Below, one piece after another: positions 34,571 through 47,129 of a stretch of DNA of 64,000 bases. This DNA is from Penelope pileata (lineage: Eukaryota > Chordata > Aves > Galliformes > Cracidae): assembly GCA_013396635.1 (NCBI GenBank), contig WBMW01003911.1, forward strand, positions 644,216 through 708,215, in the 5' to 3' direction. A model generated the notes under the pieces. The model made no database searches, had not been told where the DNA came from, and saw nothing but the letters and a program-made list of their open reading frames with translations. Numbering within the stretch: the first letter of the stretch is position 1; each line of letters starts with the position of its first letter. Both the position numbers and the translations under genes were made by a program.

Positions 34571-37500
34571 GAAGCCTGGTCTGCATGCTGAGAGGAGGGC
34601 ATTGCTGTGTAAGGAGACACTGGTTCATGGGTTTGCCAGCTCAGAAGGGGAATTTGGTTCACCTTCGACTAGCTGACAGCCCAAGGATCCCAACTGCAAA
34701 GCAGGAGGTGGGAAAGCTCCAAGAACAACGCGAGGCCACCGGCCTTTGGCAGTGTCACCACAAAACAGAGAGCTGAAAGAGGATTCTGCACAGCCTTGCT
34801 TGCTGAGCTGCTGCACACCTGTGGAGCAAGAAGGATGGCTCTAAGCAAGGATATTAAAATAGATAGTCAGCATCTCAATATAAAGGACAGTGGGACACGA
34901 TAGAAGGGTGGGAGCACAAAGATAAACAAGGTTTACAAATAACTTTGGGGAGAAAAAGAAAAAAGAAAAACACAACTCAAGAACATCCTCTGCATTTTTC
35001 CTATGTGAGATTTCATTAGAGGCAGCCTTGAAAATAATCAGGACAAAACGTACTTGGAAAATTAATGCATCATATATTGCTCCTGTAGAAAACGTGTGCT
35101 TCATGTTAAGAAGTTAAAGAATAGAATTTAATGTGCTCTCCCAATTCCTTAACAGGACGTAATGCGAATAAATTCACTGCAGAAAGCCATACCCAGAGCA
35201 GGCAAAGTGGCTGAAACCCCTGCCCCTGTATCAATCCATGTAAACACACATTGCACCACTGCACAGTTATGCCATTACAGTTCAGAGAGAAAAGCAGATA
35301 CCAAACACACTCCAACTGTAGCAGCACTTATGAGATCTTCCTCCTTTATGGAGGAAATTGCGTTGTTCCTGCCAAGGAAAATGAGTAAGTAAAAGGCAAC
35401 CTCTATTCTATTTCTTTCTGTGTAAAAGAGACACTTAAAGATATTTTTACTGTGTATTACTTGTCTGCCCTATGTTATTAACAATACAAAAAAGGATGGC
35501 CAGGCCACACTTGCAACAACATTCCCTTGGGCCTTTCCATGTACTTCCTCTGTGATCGTGAGCAACTCCAATATTTAAGTGAAGAGCAAAGATTCCTGGT
35601 CCTTCCTTATCCAGTTTTGGGACTTTCCATCAAAACCGTTTCAGAGGTTTCTCCCCAGAAGCACACAGTCTCCAGCTGCATCCCATGATGACTTCAAAAT
35701 GCTCACTCACCATTCAGTCTGACCAAAACTCAAACCTCGATCTTCCCCAAGGCTGATAGCTTTGAGAAATTCAGACATATCTAAGAAAGGGACCCAGAAA
35801 TTCGGAGATCTGCAATTATCTATCACAGAGAAATGGGTCACGGTTATTTAGATACAAAATAGCTCTGACTGCTCAAGATTTCCAGAAGTAATAAAAGTCT
35901 TTATTTAAAGCACAGAGGCAAAAGAACAAAGGGAAGAGGAAATTAAAGTAAATCTTGCACCACTGAGCTGGCACAGACCACTAGATCAATGCCAGCACGC
36001 AGCTCCGCCGTACGGGAGCTCTGCATTCTGATCACTAGCAGTCTGCATGTAAATGCCTTGCTAAAGGAAGAACAAAGAACAAAGAGAAAGCAAATACAAA
36101 TGCATATGCACATTCAATTTGGGTTTATTCATGAAAAGAATTTCATTCCTTGCTTCCACGTCTGAAACAATGTTAGGGCTCTTTCTGCATTTGCAAATGG
36201 GGAAATTTCAGTGCTTCACAATTACATGTTCACATACACGCACTACGCTACGCCCACCCTCACTAATGACAAAAAATGAATTTTATTATTTCAGAGGCAT
36301 CCTACTTTTCTCTAAACATGCATTCCAGGGAAACAATTTCTAGCAATAAGCTTTTCTCTGGTCAGCACCCCAGCACACACACAGGTACTTGCACTGGGGT
36401 GGAGGGGCATTGATTCACATTTTTGGGAAATGTCTGCAGCACTGAAGGATCCCTCTCTCCATTGACGTTAATAGCTAGGCTTTCTGATATCCCCTAACAT
36501 CAACAAGTTTTTCATGATCCCTCTACCAAAAGCCACAGAGTTGGATTTCTCAACAAGTTGTCAGCTTTCCATAGTGTATCCCTAATAGCAATAATCTTTA
36601 AATGATTAAGAGTAATGAGCAGGTTTTTAAAGGTTTTCCAGCAACAAGAAGAGCAGATAAGCATCTAGAGGCATTTTCCATTGCATCAGGGAATCCAGTT
36701 TCCATTGCACCCAGACATTGTTTTATATTTTGTAAAAGATGTATAAATGGTGCTCCCAAAGTTACAGATAGGAATGAACTAGACCGCAGTCACAGGCAGC
36801 TCATTCACCCCAAAGCAGTGACCTTCAGGCCAAAGCATACTTTTCACATAGCTGAAAGTAACACAGACCGCTAAATAAAGCGCTTCTCAAGCCGTACAGA
36901 GTCTGTGCTCTTTTTCAGCTCAGCCACCGATGGGCAGTACAGCTCTGGGAAAACAGTTTTGGGTATCTAAACCACAGGCTTCCAGTTTTATTTTTTTCTT
37001 CCACGTCTGCTCACTGAAATACCTTGGCAACAAAACCCTTCCTCGCTGCATGGACACAGCACGTGCTATGCACAGCATCAGCCCCTAACACAGAGGGGAT
37101 TCATTCAGATCCCTTTGACACGGTGACAGTAAAGCAAGGACCTGCCGTGTGCACACCTGGGCACCTCTGGATAACACCAGGCAGCCTCCCTGCACAGGGC
37201 TGGAACAGAGCTCACTGACAACAAACGCTTATTGAGGAGTTATCCTTTCACTGATTAAAGCTAACCCAAATAATCAGACACATTTTGTTCTCTCTAATCA
37301 TCAAGCTACTGTCCAAATCATCTTTGACATGTGAAAAGAAAAGATTGAATTGACTTCTAATTTACTTCTTTAATAACTGTGTTATGTATTTGTTATGTAT
37401 TTCTCCCCATATTTTTTTTTTTTTAAACTCACACTGTTCCAAAAGCAAATACAAGTTTTAATATCGTTTATGTTACTATCATTTGAAAATTAATAGCTTT

Positions 37501-38608
37501 TCATATATCTTTTGACTTCCTAGTGGCTAACAGGAAAAAAATCTCAAATATATTCAAGGCTAAGTGTCATTTAAACTGCCTCTGATATACATGTATTATA
37601 GTAAATTACCATAAACATGCTATGCAGTGATGGAGACAAATGCCCAAAGAGAAAACCCGTGTAAACAAGATAAGTAAAACTGTCTTATACATATTTAAGG
37701 GATCCATAAATGAGAGCTAGTCATAAACTTGACAAAGGTAATAGAAGATATATGTTAAACTTCATTGCTATAAAATTCAGGTTAAAAAGGTGATATAAAT
37801 ATTTTAGTCTTTTATCTAAGACTATCTTTAAAGATTTAGTTTCTCTTCATCTGCTTTGGGGGTGGCTGGAAGAAGGGTGGGGGGTTGTGGCTTTGATATT
37901 TTAAGAAATATATATTTTAAGAAAAAAATCTTTCCACCTTCTGCTAGTTATTTGGAGTTCTGTTTCTTTACCAAATTTCTTAGAGAGCTCATTAAGCGTT
38001 GATGCAATATATACAGGTATATATGCACACTCCCACAGAGTTACTAAATGAAAGCTGCTGGTACTCTGATGAAAGGGCTTCTAAACACAGGCATCAGTTT
38101 GTGCTTAGGATTTCCACAACCTGCTCCTCAGTACAGCTGCTGTGTACACAATAACACACATCTTTATCCCCGAGTCCTCGCTTACCATCTCAAAAACCAA
38201 ATATTCAGGTTCTATGGAACACCACTCTGCATTTCCCTACTGATGCAAGTCTCATACATACCAGTCAGTAAAAGGAACTTGAGGTTGATTTATTACATCT
38301 AAAATTTTGGGATGGATCTTTATATTTTACTTATTATCATACAAATAAAATTCCTCTGAAACACCATGAGGACACATTGCTATTTAGGGTCCTGCTCTTT
38401 TGCTCCATCTCTCAGCATTTTCCTCATCAAGTCAGTTCAATTTTCACGTTTCCCCCTCAGCACCAACAGCCACTTCTGGTAATCGCCCAGCTCTGAAAGC
38501 CAAGCAAGGTCTTTCCTGGGTTATGTATTAGCAGCAGCAGATTTTGTGAAATCAGAGGTTGGTTAATAAGCCATCAGGAGAGTCTGGACTGTCACTACAG
38601 TCCTGGCA

Positions 38609-38627
38609 GGAGTAATAACCATGATTT
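38609..38627 (+). repeat. 19-bp dispersed word, copy 1
   Basis: GGAGTAATAACCATGATTT occurs here and again, exactly, at 44,552-44,570 in the same orientation. The flanks do not align, so it is either a shared motif or a relic core of an unrecognised repeat. Confidence 0.8.
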
Positions 38628-38683
38628 AGCCAGTTAAGTAACAGAATGTAACTCTGAATATACTCAGGTAGCAGAAATTGAAA

Positions 38684-38715
38684 TTTTTTTTATTTTTTTT
38701 TTTTTAAAAAAAAAA
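38684..38715. repeat. T8-A-T13-A10 tract
   Basis: Long T runs directly followed by ten A, making a perfect (T)10(A)10 self-complementary tract at 38,696-38,715. Confidence 0.85.
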
Positions 38716-41700
38716 CTGACACTCATAAGCAACTGCTTTTGAATGAGGAACCACAGGAAAATACACTATCGTTCAAAAATATTCTGACATTTTGCCAATA
38801 GAGTTTAAATTTCTAGTGGTGTTTATTTCAGATCCTATACTTCAGGGGAAGTGAAGTTTTTTCACCTCTCTTCCTGTATTGAACTTCTCTTATTTAATTT
38901 GAGCGAAGATGGGCCAGAACCAAAGCCTGTGATCCAAGTATTCCCACATTTTCTCCTCTTCAAAATCAAAATCTATACATTATGCCTGTGATCCATCTCT
39001 CACCTTAATGACTGCCTTGTTTCTCTTATTCCCTCTCTGAGCCTGCTTGCCAGTCTGTTTATTTTCTCTTCATCAACTTTTTTGGGAAGAGGCCATTTCA
39101 TTTTCCATCAAGTCTCTCTTCTCTTCCATCGATTCTTATTCTGTATTTCTCCCTTTTGCCCTCACACAGCACTACACACATTTTCCTCTCCATTAAGTTA
39201 ACTCACAATTCATCAAGATTGTGCACTCCAGAGCCAAACAGATATGGAGCTGTTTTAGAAGAAAAGGCAGAGATTGCTCCAGCTCGCTAATAAAGGGTAT
39301 CAATCTTGCTCCCTTTTAAATGAAACATGTTGTAAGCTTCTCTTAGTCACACTAATGAAAGTATTTTGCCAAGTTTATCCCTAGCATGTGTCCCAGACCA
39401 AAAAGTGGGGAGGAAAAGGGGGCAGCATTGAGAATAATGGACCTATATATTTAGTTAATGGATATTACATGTTAGAAGAAACGAGAACCCTTTTTTGTGC
39501 TAGGAATAGGATGATAATATATGCACTTTGTACTTGAAACAGAGGGCCAGGACCCTCACTCTAAGTGGCATACATAATGGCTCTGCAGGCTTGGCAGTAC
39601 TTTCATGAGGCCACTGTGGAAGGCAGCTCTCACCTGACTGCTTCTATGAAAGTCATAGGGGGTTTTAGGGATTTTGTTTTGTAATTAGAAGGGTTTTATA
39701 CATTCAAAGCCAGGAGAATTGAACATAGTTATCTCAAACATCCTACTTCAGAATTTCTCTTGCATTCCTTCAAAGTAACCATTACCAACATTCAGAACAA
39801 AATTATTTGCCTAACTGGATGGTTCTCTGTTCTCACGTGGCAACTCAGGAACTGCAGCACCCACTAATAACCATAGGTGCTCCTCCCTGTATACAAGGAG
39901 GAAAAGGGTTTCTATGAACTGCTCAGGAGAGGAGGGGTTTATGTCCAAGGATGGGCAGGCCCCTCATCCAGAGAACAAAGTTCTGCTTTCTCTATAGCTA
40001 TATTCTAGTTTGAAGGTTTGGGGAGAATGGGAAAAACTGAGTAAATAGTACCTTCTCAAGATTGTCAGACACACTGCAGATCTTAAGCTTCACCAAAGAA
40101 GCTAAAACACAATGAAAATGAGGACTTGATATTAAGCACCTGGGGTACCAACAGCATCTGGGAATCAACTAGAAAGACCATTTCTCATTACAAAGGCCAC
40201 CGAAGTCTACCTCTGTATCACTTAGCAGAGCTGGAGTGCCAACAACGTGTGCATACATCTGATCTTCAGAGCTGGGAGGCGTAAATATTAACAAAGAGAT
40301 TGTGGCGTAGAATGACAAGATGATGGGCAAAAGGGAAAAGACAACAGAGCAAGTGAACAGCATCATCAGGTCCATGGTTCTATCACAGGCCACAGCTCCA
40401 TGGACTGCATTGTTTTGTCTCATCTTCTGCATAAGAGGTTCCACCTGTGACTGCTACGTTGTCTTTCTGCTTTTCCCTCAACAGGCACTTGTGTACATGA
40501 GAGGGCTGGAAAGGAACTCTTCTCCCCTGCCTCATCTCTTCTGATGCAAAGAGCTTAATAGATGCAAAGCACAATAGCAGAAATAGGCAAATGATGTTTG
40601 TCCGTACATCTTACACCTCTACTACAAGGAATCTGTTTGAATTTAACTGAAACAATTAATTCATGCTATTAAGAGAGCAAAAATCTTTTGTTTTGTCTTA
40701 ACCTACAGTTTTCATTGTATTCTGCTGTTTTTCAAAGCTGGGGAAAAAAAAAAAAAAAAGATCACTTTTTAAAGTACTCTTCCAAAATACGGCTACATAA
40801 TTAGTTTAGAAAATGCTAAAATGCTGGAATATTTTGGCATTTCTGAAAAAGCTTCATTTATTATTTATCAGAATATTTTGTTTTGACTTCATTTATATTT
40901 CCCCTCTTGTGTCACTTTTCTTTCAGTATAAGATATTTTCCAATTTTCAAATAGTTTCTCATCCCTCCAAAGATCCATTTTTAATTTAATTTATTAGTTA
41001 ATGTGGCAAATGGGAAAAGTCAACCTTGTTTTGCTCAACCCAGGGCTCAGCACAGCTCCAAGAGCATGGTCTAACATCCTCATTTTAATACGCTGCACAT
41101 CATATGGCCAGATGCTACATTAAAGAAAAAAAGTTAAATAATAAAGTGATAGAGTCTAACTCTATCCTGCAATTCTAATTTAATATGAGCTGTGTTCACA
41201 CTGCTGAGGATTGCGTTTTTGAAGTCACTTTACTTTCCTGCTAACACCACTTTAGGGACATAAAATCCATTCATACCCCTCCTCTCAAAAAAAATCAAAT
41301 TCTGCTTTCCTAGTTGCTGCTTTATCTCAATGCATTTATCATTGACACAGTCTAATGCCACCTGTGCAGCCCATGACTAGCTCTGTAGTCTGTATATTCC
41401 TTTCCCTACATTTCTTAAGACAGGAACTGCAGAAGAGCCTTTTCTCCTTCCCAGCCCTAAGGGTTCCTCAGCACAGACCTGCTGAGGCCGTTGTGCATCC
41501 TTTGCTTTTCCATCATCAGGCTCTCAGCATGATTCTCTCCAACAGCGTAGCTCTTGCTCACTGCCTCGAATGCTTCCCTGTATCCAGACATACCTAGGTC
41601 TATCAAAGGGCTCAAGAGCAAAAGCAGCAGGGCAGAACCAAATTAGCTCCCCACACGCCTCACTGGTCTACCATATCCATCCGGTGCTCAGTGCCAGCCT

Positions 41701-44551
41701 AGCAGATGCATTATCGTAAGTGAGAAGGATACAACCACTTCAGCCTTACCTGAATCTCTTCCCACTTCCAGCTAAACTTCCACATCATTATAATAGTCCC
41801 CATTACTGCTCTTAATTCCTTACTCCCTTGAGAAACATCATCTGCCTTCATCCTGAAATAATGTGACATATCATCACCAGTTACCGCAAATGACAATTTC
41901 TCTGTCTCTCCTGGGGAGCATATATTATATCTGCTTCCTTTTCTACTGCTCATCAACACGACAGAACTTGGGGAACAACTGAAAATAGAGAAAAGCCGGT
42001 CTACATGAGGCTTTACACTATACCTTGTCAAAAAAAAAAAAAAAGGCAGGATAGGAGAAAAAGACAGGTAATCATCAGGAAACAGCATCTCAGCATCCAC
42101 AAGTTCAGAACCATCAAAAAGAACAACTCAGCTTGATGGGACAATGTAAACCGCACTTCTTCCTTTGATAAGCACTAAACATGAGCTGCGATGATGATAC
42201 AAGTTGTTGGATTGGGGTGGGTTTTGTTTTGCTTTTGCTTTTTAATGATAAATGAACTCCTTGGTTGCTTTCTCTCTTCTGCTTGCTTTGAAAGGAGAGA
42301 CTGTACAATGGCATGGAGCAATTGAATTGTAAAGACAGAGGCACAGATGGATAACAACTCTCTGTCATTTGTTCCTGAAACTTCCTAAATGAAATTCACA
42401 TCAAAATGTGAAAATCTGTAAAGCATCATTAATTTCAAGGGATCCAAGCAAGATTTTAAGCAGGAACTATGAAATAGTTTGTGTGTACTCTTCTGATGTC
42501 TTTCCTATTTCATCTAATTAACAATAAAACAGATGTCCCGTGACAAAATCAGCTTTTTCATCCAATAACACTCTGACAATCTAAAAATGCCAATCCCTTC
42601 GCATATGTAACTTAAATGTCATTGGAGACAGTTGATGCAATTTACAGATAAAAACAAAGTGAATATTAACGTTGGGTAGCTACCAACAGGGGTGCAAAAT
42701 CCTGTTGCCTGCCCTCCAAAGCTAGAGATGTCCAGTGCAGTGATTTTTGGGCTAACCCTATTCACTTTTCTTAACATGTATTTTTACGATGCTAAGAGTT
42801 ACACTGGTAAGCTACAGATCTTAATGCATATAAATAAAACTCCTTGAAGCTCTTATAAAGGCTCATGTTCTGCAGTAAAAGTGGTCTATATTTTCTGTTG
42901 CTAATTTGTAAGAGCCAGGAACAAAGGAAGTTTAAACTTCAGCTAAGAAAGATGAACCAGTAATATAAGAGCAAAAAAAAAAAAACTGATTTCTTTTACC
43001 TGACTGCATAAGTATAGGAAAACTCTTAGCACTGGTATACACTTAATACATTGCTCAAATGCTCCAGCACCATGAACATTCATTCTTAATTCCTCATTGA
43101 CAGCTTATATCTACTGCTAATTTACCACCTGCCCACCTCGAGGTGCTGTAAAGGCAGCTCACATGCAGGCTAGCGTGGGCTGTAGGCTGTTCTCAGAGAG
43201 GGAATTCTCTGTTGGTTTGCACTGTTGTTAGTGCAGTGGTAGGAAGTACGCATGGAGGAAGGTGGTCAAGACTACTTCAGATGGAGCTGCCTCCTTTCGA
43301 GGGTGCTTCTGTGAAGAACTGCACTCTCAAGTGGCAGTCCTACGTTAGGTTGATCTGCTCACAGAAGTTACTTTTTTGTTAAAACACTTTTCCCTCTTTA
43401 CACTTGCCATACAATTTTTTTTAAATGAAGACCAAAGTGGGTCTTCCTCTCTGTCTCTTTAATTTCATTGTCTCTGCTGCTATACCAATCAGTTAAGAAA
43501 TAAATGCACAACATTTGTTGCTGAATTCGTGTAACACAACAGAGGGGAAAAAAATCAACTTGATTCTTCAGATTTTAAATCAAGTTTTCTGAATAGCATT
43601 ATGAATGCCCATGAACTCACTATAACTTCACTTTCATTTAGTGCAGGTGTCACAGTCAATCCCTCCAACAATCCTTTCTGCCCTCAAGCAAAACATTCAT
43701 CTCTGAAAATTTGCCCCATTTGGCCATAATTATTTCCTGCTGTCAGACACACTCTTCATTAATTCCTTCTTAATTGTTTACATGTGTCAAATAAACCCTA
43801 TTTTAGCTGACCCTAGTTTAGAAATCTTCACAATGTTCAGTTTAAGAACGTCTCTTCCTCTCATCCCTCTCATGTCCCCTCAAAGAAAACGGAATTATTT
43901 TGACATTCAAAAGATACCCTTCAGAAGAATACAATTATTCTGAAGATACTACATCTCTTTATGAAATGTGATATACAGTACTCAGAGCGACTCTGGAGAA
44001 GTTAATCATAGTTGCTATCATGTGTCTTTCCCAATTCACACAGTTGTGTGATTGACAGAAACTCCCAAAGCAGAATTCAATTAAGTATAATTTTGATTCT
44101 CATAAGACAAGTCTGCCTTTGTTGTAACACTAAAATCAGTTCTGAAACACAGATGAAACAGATATTAAATAATGTAATCTGCAGCTGCTCATACAGAATA
44201 AATGCCACCAATAATAATTCTGCCATGGTTGCTTTATGCAGACCTGGGAGCTGGTTTTCTTCAAAACTGAAATGTAAGTATCTGGAGTTACAGTATACTA
44301 TGGGGTGGACTTTTGGAGGTTTTAAAGTACCTAAAATTGAGAAAGAAAGAAAAAAAAAAACACCATAGATACGTTCAGAAGCATCACTGAACCAACAGCA
44401 TTTGTAACTTCTCAGTTTATCAGACTGCAATACACACGCAGATAGTGGTGGCATCAGCTTCAGCAAGTTGTAACGTCTCTACATCCTCTATTCAAAGGAG
44501 TGCTTTGGGAATTCTGGGTACAGGGATGGTGGTACAGCAATGCAGTCTGTG

Positions 44552-44570
44552 GGAGTAATAACCATGATTT
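44552..44570 (+). repeat. 19-bp dispersed word, copy 2
   Basis: An exact match to the copy at 38,609-38,627. See that entry. Confidence 0.8.
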
Positions 44571-45544
44571 GTCATCCAAAATGCTCAATAACTCCTGCGT
44601 AATCATAATAGTACTTATTTTAATCAGCTAAATAGTGGACAAGATTTGATCAATTCACCCACTCTAATCTCTCTTGACACATCTGACAACCTATTTAAGA
44701 AGTATCTGGTTCATCCACACAATCTATAATCAACCATTGAAGAAATTAGCTGGTGTCCATGTCAAGAAATGGGCATGTTGTAGCTGGGTAGAAAGGTATT
44801 ATTGTTGATTCCTTTTTGTACACTCATTTCCATCATTCAGTGGGACAAACTCAGCATGCCAGAAACATACATGCCCTTCTGACACTTCTTCGCCCGCTCT
44901 GAGCACTCTGAGGAATAACATAAAAGAGCCCCTGACTTTGTTGTCCCTTGAGACAAAGCCTGAAGTGGCCTCTGCAGGACTGGGGTCAGGAATTCATGCC
45001 ACTTGCCCATTCATTGTCTACTGTTTCCCATTACCTGGTTGTTGTATTCACCTGTAGTCTCTTTGGTTGATGCCAAGAACCCTGGCAGTCACATCAATTG
45101 CACTGCAGTAATGGTGTTTTAGAAGTACAGACAGCTTTGCTCCTTTCAAGCTCTTTCATTCTCTTTTTTTTTTTTCAAACACATTCAACCGGAGGGATAA
45201 AAATCCCTGAGACATCACCGCAGACTGACTCACTGTAAGAATACACTATGCACCACGCAAAATATTTCCAACAAAGGGGAAAAAAAAAAATCAGAAATCC
45301 AGTTTGGGTTCTGCATCACAAATATTACAAAGCATATTTAGATGAGCACCTTCCCTACTTTACCATTTACAGCTAAAACAAACCCAGCCAAAAAAGAGTC
45401 CGCATTCCGCTGGGCTGCTATGGACATCAGAGGGGAAACGCCATCAGAGAAACCTGAGGGCATGTAAAGCTGATCCTTGTGCAACAGAACGGGAAAAATT
45501 GGTCTCTTAGAAAGAAACAGCATGTCTGTGTCATCTAACCTTCA

Positions 45545-45665
45545 GCTGTCAGACGCTGTATTTTCGAAGTCATTTAAGACCGAGGACCATCGATGGCTTT
45601 AACACAGTCTCTGCTGCCCTCTAGTGGCCTCTCCAGCAGTCACCCGGCTGCGCGCACCGAGTCCT
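45545..45665. promoter_or_regulatory. CpG-containing patch around a CTCF site
   Basis: This patch is locally richer in CpG (GACGC, TTCGAA, ACCGAG, ATCGAT, CCCGG, TGCGCGCACCGAG) than the surrounding DNA and contains a full-match CTCF core plus the palindrome CCATCGATGG. It sits in otherwise CpG-poor sequence, a pattern often seen at bound CTCF sites. Boundary function is inference. Confidence 0.5.
45614..45627 (-). promoter_or_regulatory. CTCF-binding motif, full match
   Basis: The minus strand reads CCACTAGAGGGCAG, matching all 14 positions of the vertebrate CTCF core consensus CCASYAGRKGGCRS. It is the best CTCF site in the window and is oriented leftward (motif on the minus strand). Confidence 0.7.
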
Positions 45666-47107
45666 TGCAGAGGAGAAATAGTTCCTCTGGCAGCATTTCA
45701 GCCTTAGTTAGGAATTTCCATTATTACATTTCATTGACTTAAAGATTTATGGGTAACTCTTATTCTATTTCCAGGGCTCCTTTGAGTTAGAGGACCTAGG
45801 GGTTTATTTTCCTATGTTGTGCTATCTACTATAAATTAACACAACGCTAAAATATTTTTGTATATCACGAAACTCTTGAAGGAGTTGTTAGTGAATGTTT
45901 CCAGCACGCATAGTATCAAGGCTAATGAGGATTTTTGGATAGTATTGCAACAGAAGTGAATTCACACTTGCCCTTCAATAAGAAGGAGAAAGAAAAGAGA
46001 ACCCAAGAGTATTCATCTGCATACTCCAAAGCCGATTTTGAAGTATGTGTTCATTTCCATCAAATCTGTTTTGTAGTTCCTAGAACGGTTCAAATTAACC
46101 AATGGCTTTGGCTAAGGATTACAACACAGCAGCGTGTCATACCACAGTGTCTAATGGCACAATAAAAACCAGAGCTTAATTCCACTGGTGCCGCAGTCAC
46201 AGCAGCAGAATGCAGACCTAGAGGGTGGTTTTCAGTATCCCAAAGTACAGGTTTCTTCTTCTCCACTCTTTGGCTTGCATTCCTACATTAGGATCAGGGG
46301 AGAAACAGAAAGAAATTCACGCACGGTCACTGTAATATTTATGTTGTTGTACACACAGACACACCTTGATAGCAGCATCACAGCCCTGCATCTTTCAGTG
46401 GGCAACACTGCAACACTTTATTCCTCACTCTAGATGTCCATGAAATGATAAACATTACACAAGAGATGATCACAGCTGAAAAAACAAGAAAAAGAAATTT
46501 TAAAAGAGAGAGTCAAAAGTGGTTCACATGATAAATGCACCTTTACATTCACTCACTCACCTGTATTCCTCATCATCATGATCAATTAAAAGCATTTCAC
46601 AAAATCCCATGAAAGCACAACCAAGGTGCCAAATAAACACGTTGGCACAGAAGAAGGGTGAGTGTAGCTCAGCACACTCATGAATGGGCAAAAAGCCTCT
46701 ACGAGATACAAGAGGCAAGTTTGGCACTGGAAAGGGTTTCTATTTTTAGCCCAATTTCCAAAGGAAATGTGGCTTATGCAACCATCCTATGTGCAAACAT
46801 TGTGTGCCTGTCATCCTCATTACTGTCACTACTCTGCCTAAACAACAAGCTGCAGCCAAAGTCTTATAGATAACAGAAGTTCGTAGGAACTTGGTTAATA
46901 CAGCCAGTCTGATAGAAGAGAGAGTCCCTGCAAGTGCCTCCTCTGACTGCAAAGTTCCCAGCCAACCTCAAATCTACCCATAAGACTGGAGGCTCTGGTG
47001 CCGACTCCTCCTTTTCTCTTTCTGCTACAATAACAAAGTGCAGTCAATACAATTTCCAATGAAGATCTGCACGCAGTTCATTGCATGCATAAGACCATAT
47101 AGATGCC

Positions 47108-47129
47108 AAAAAAAAAAAAAAAAAAAAAA
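47108..47129. repeat. Poly(A) run, 22 A
   Basis: 22 consecutive A. No retroposon body was recognised upstream. Confidence 0.9.

Larger units (their letters stand above)
34571..45544. other. Long intergenic or intronic block, no gene seen
   Basis: 11 kb of AT-leaning unique DNA with poly(A) runs (16 A at 40,744; 15 A at 42,030), a T/A hairpin tract at 38.7 kb, a G-rich patch at 37,855-37,890 that fails the strict quadruplex rule, and a 19-bp word shared between 38.6 and 44.55 kb. The open frames, the longest 129 codons on the minus strand at 41.7-42.1 kb and 44.1-44.5 kb, resemble nothing known. Confidence 0.55.

Noticed and set aside
36361..36385. TCAGCACC word resembling half of the REST/NRSF site
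   Set aside because: The second half (GGACAG) is not matched; a half-site this short is common by chance.
37855..37890. G-rich patch considered as a quadruplex
   Set aside because: Only three usable G3 runs, and one loop is 12 bases, outside the strict rule.
40169..40444. Minus-strand frame with a membrane-segment-like hydrophobic stretch, briefly considered as a receptor fragment
   Set aside because: It lacks the diagnostic motifs of any receptor family, is overlapped by frames on both strands, and the hydrophobicity can follow from T-rich codons.
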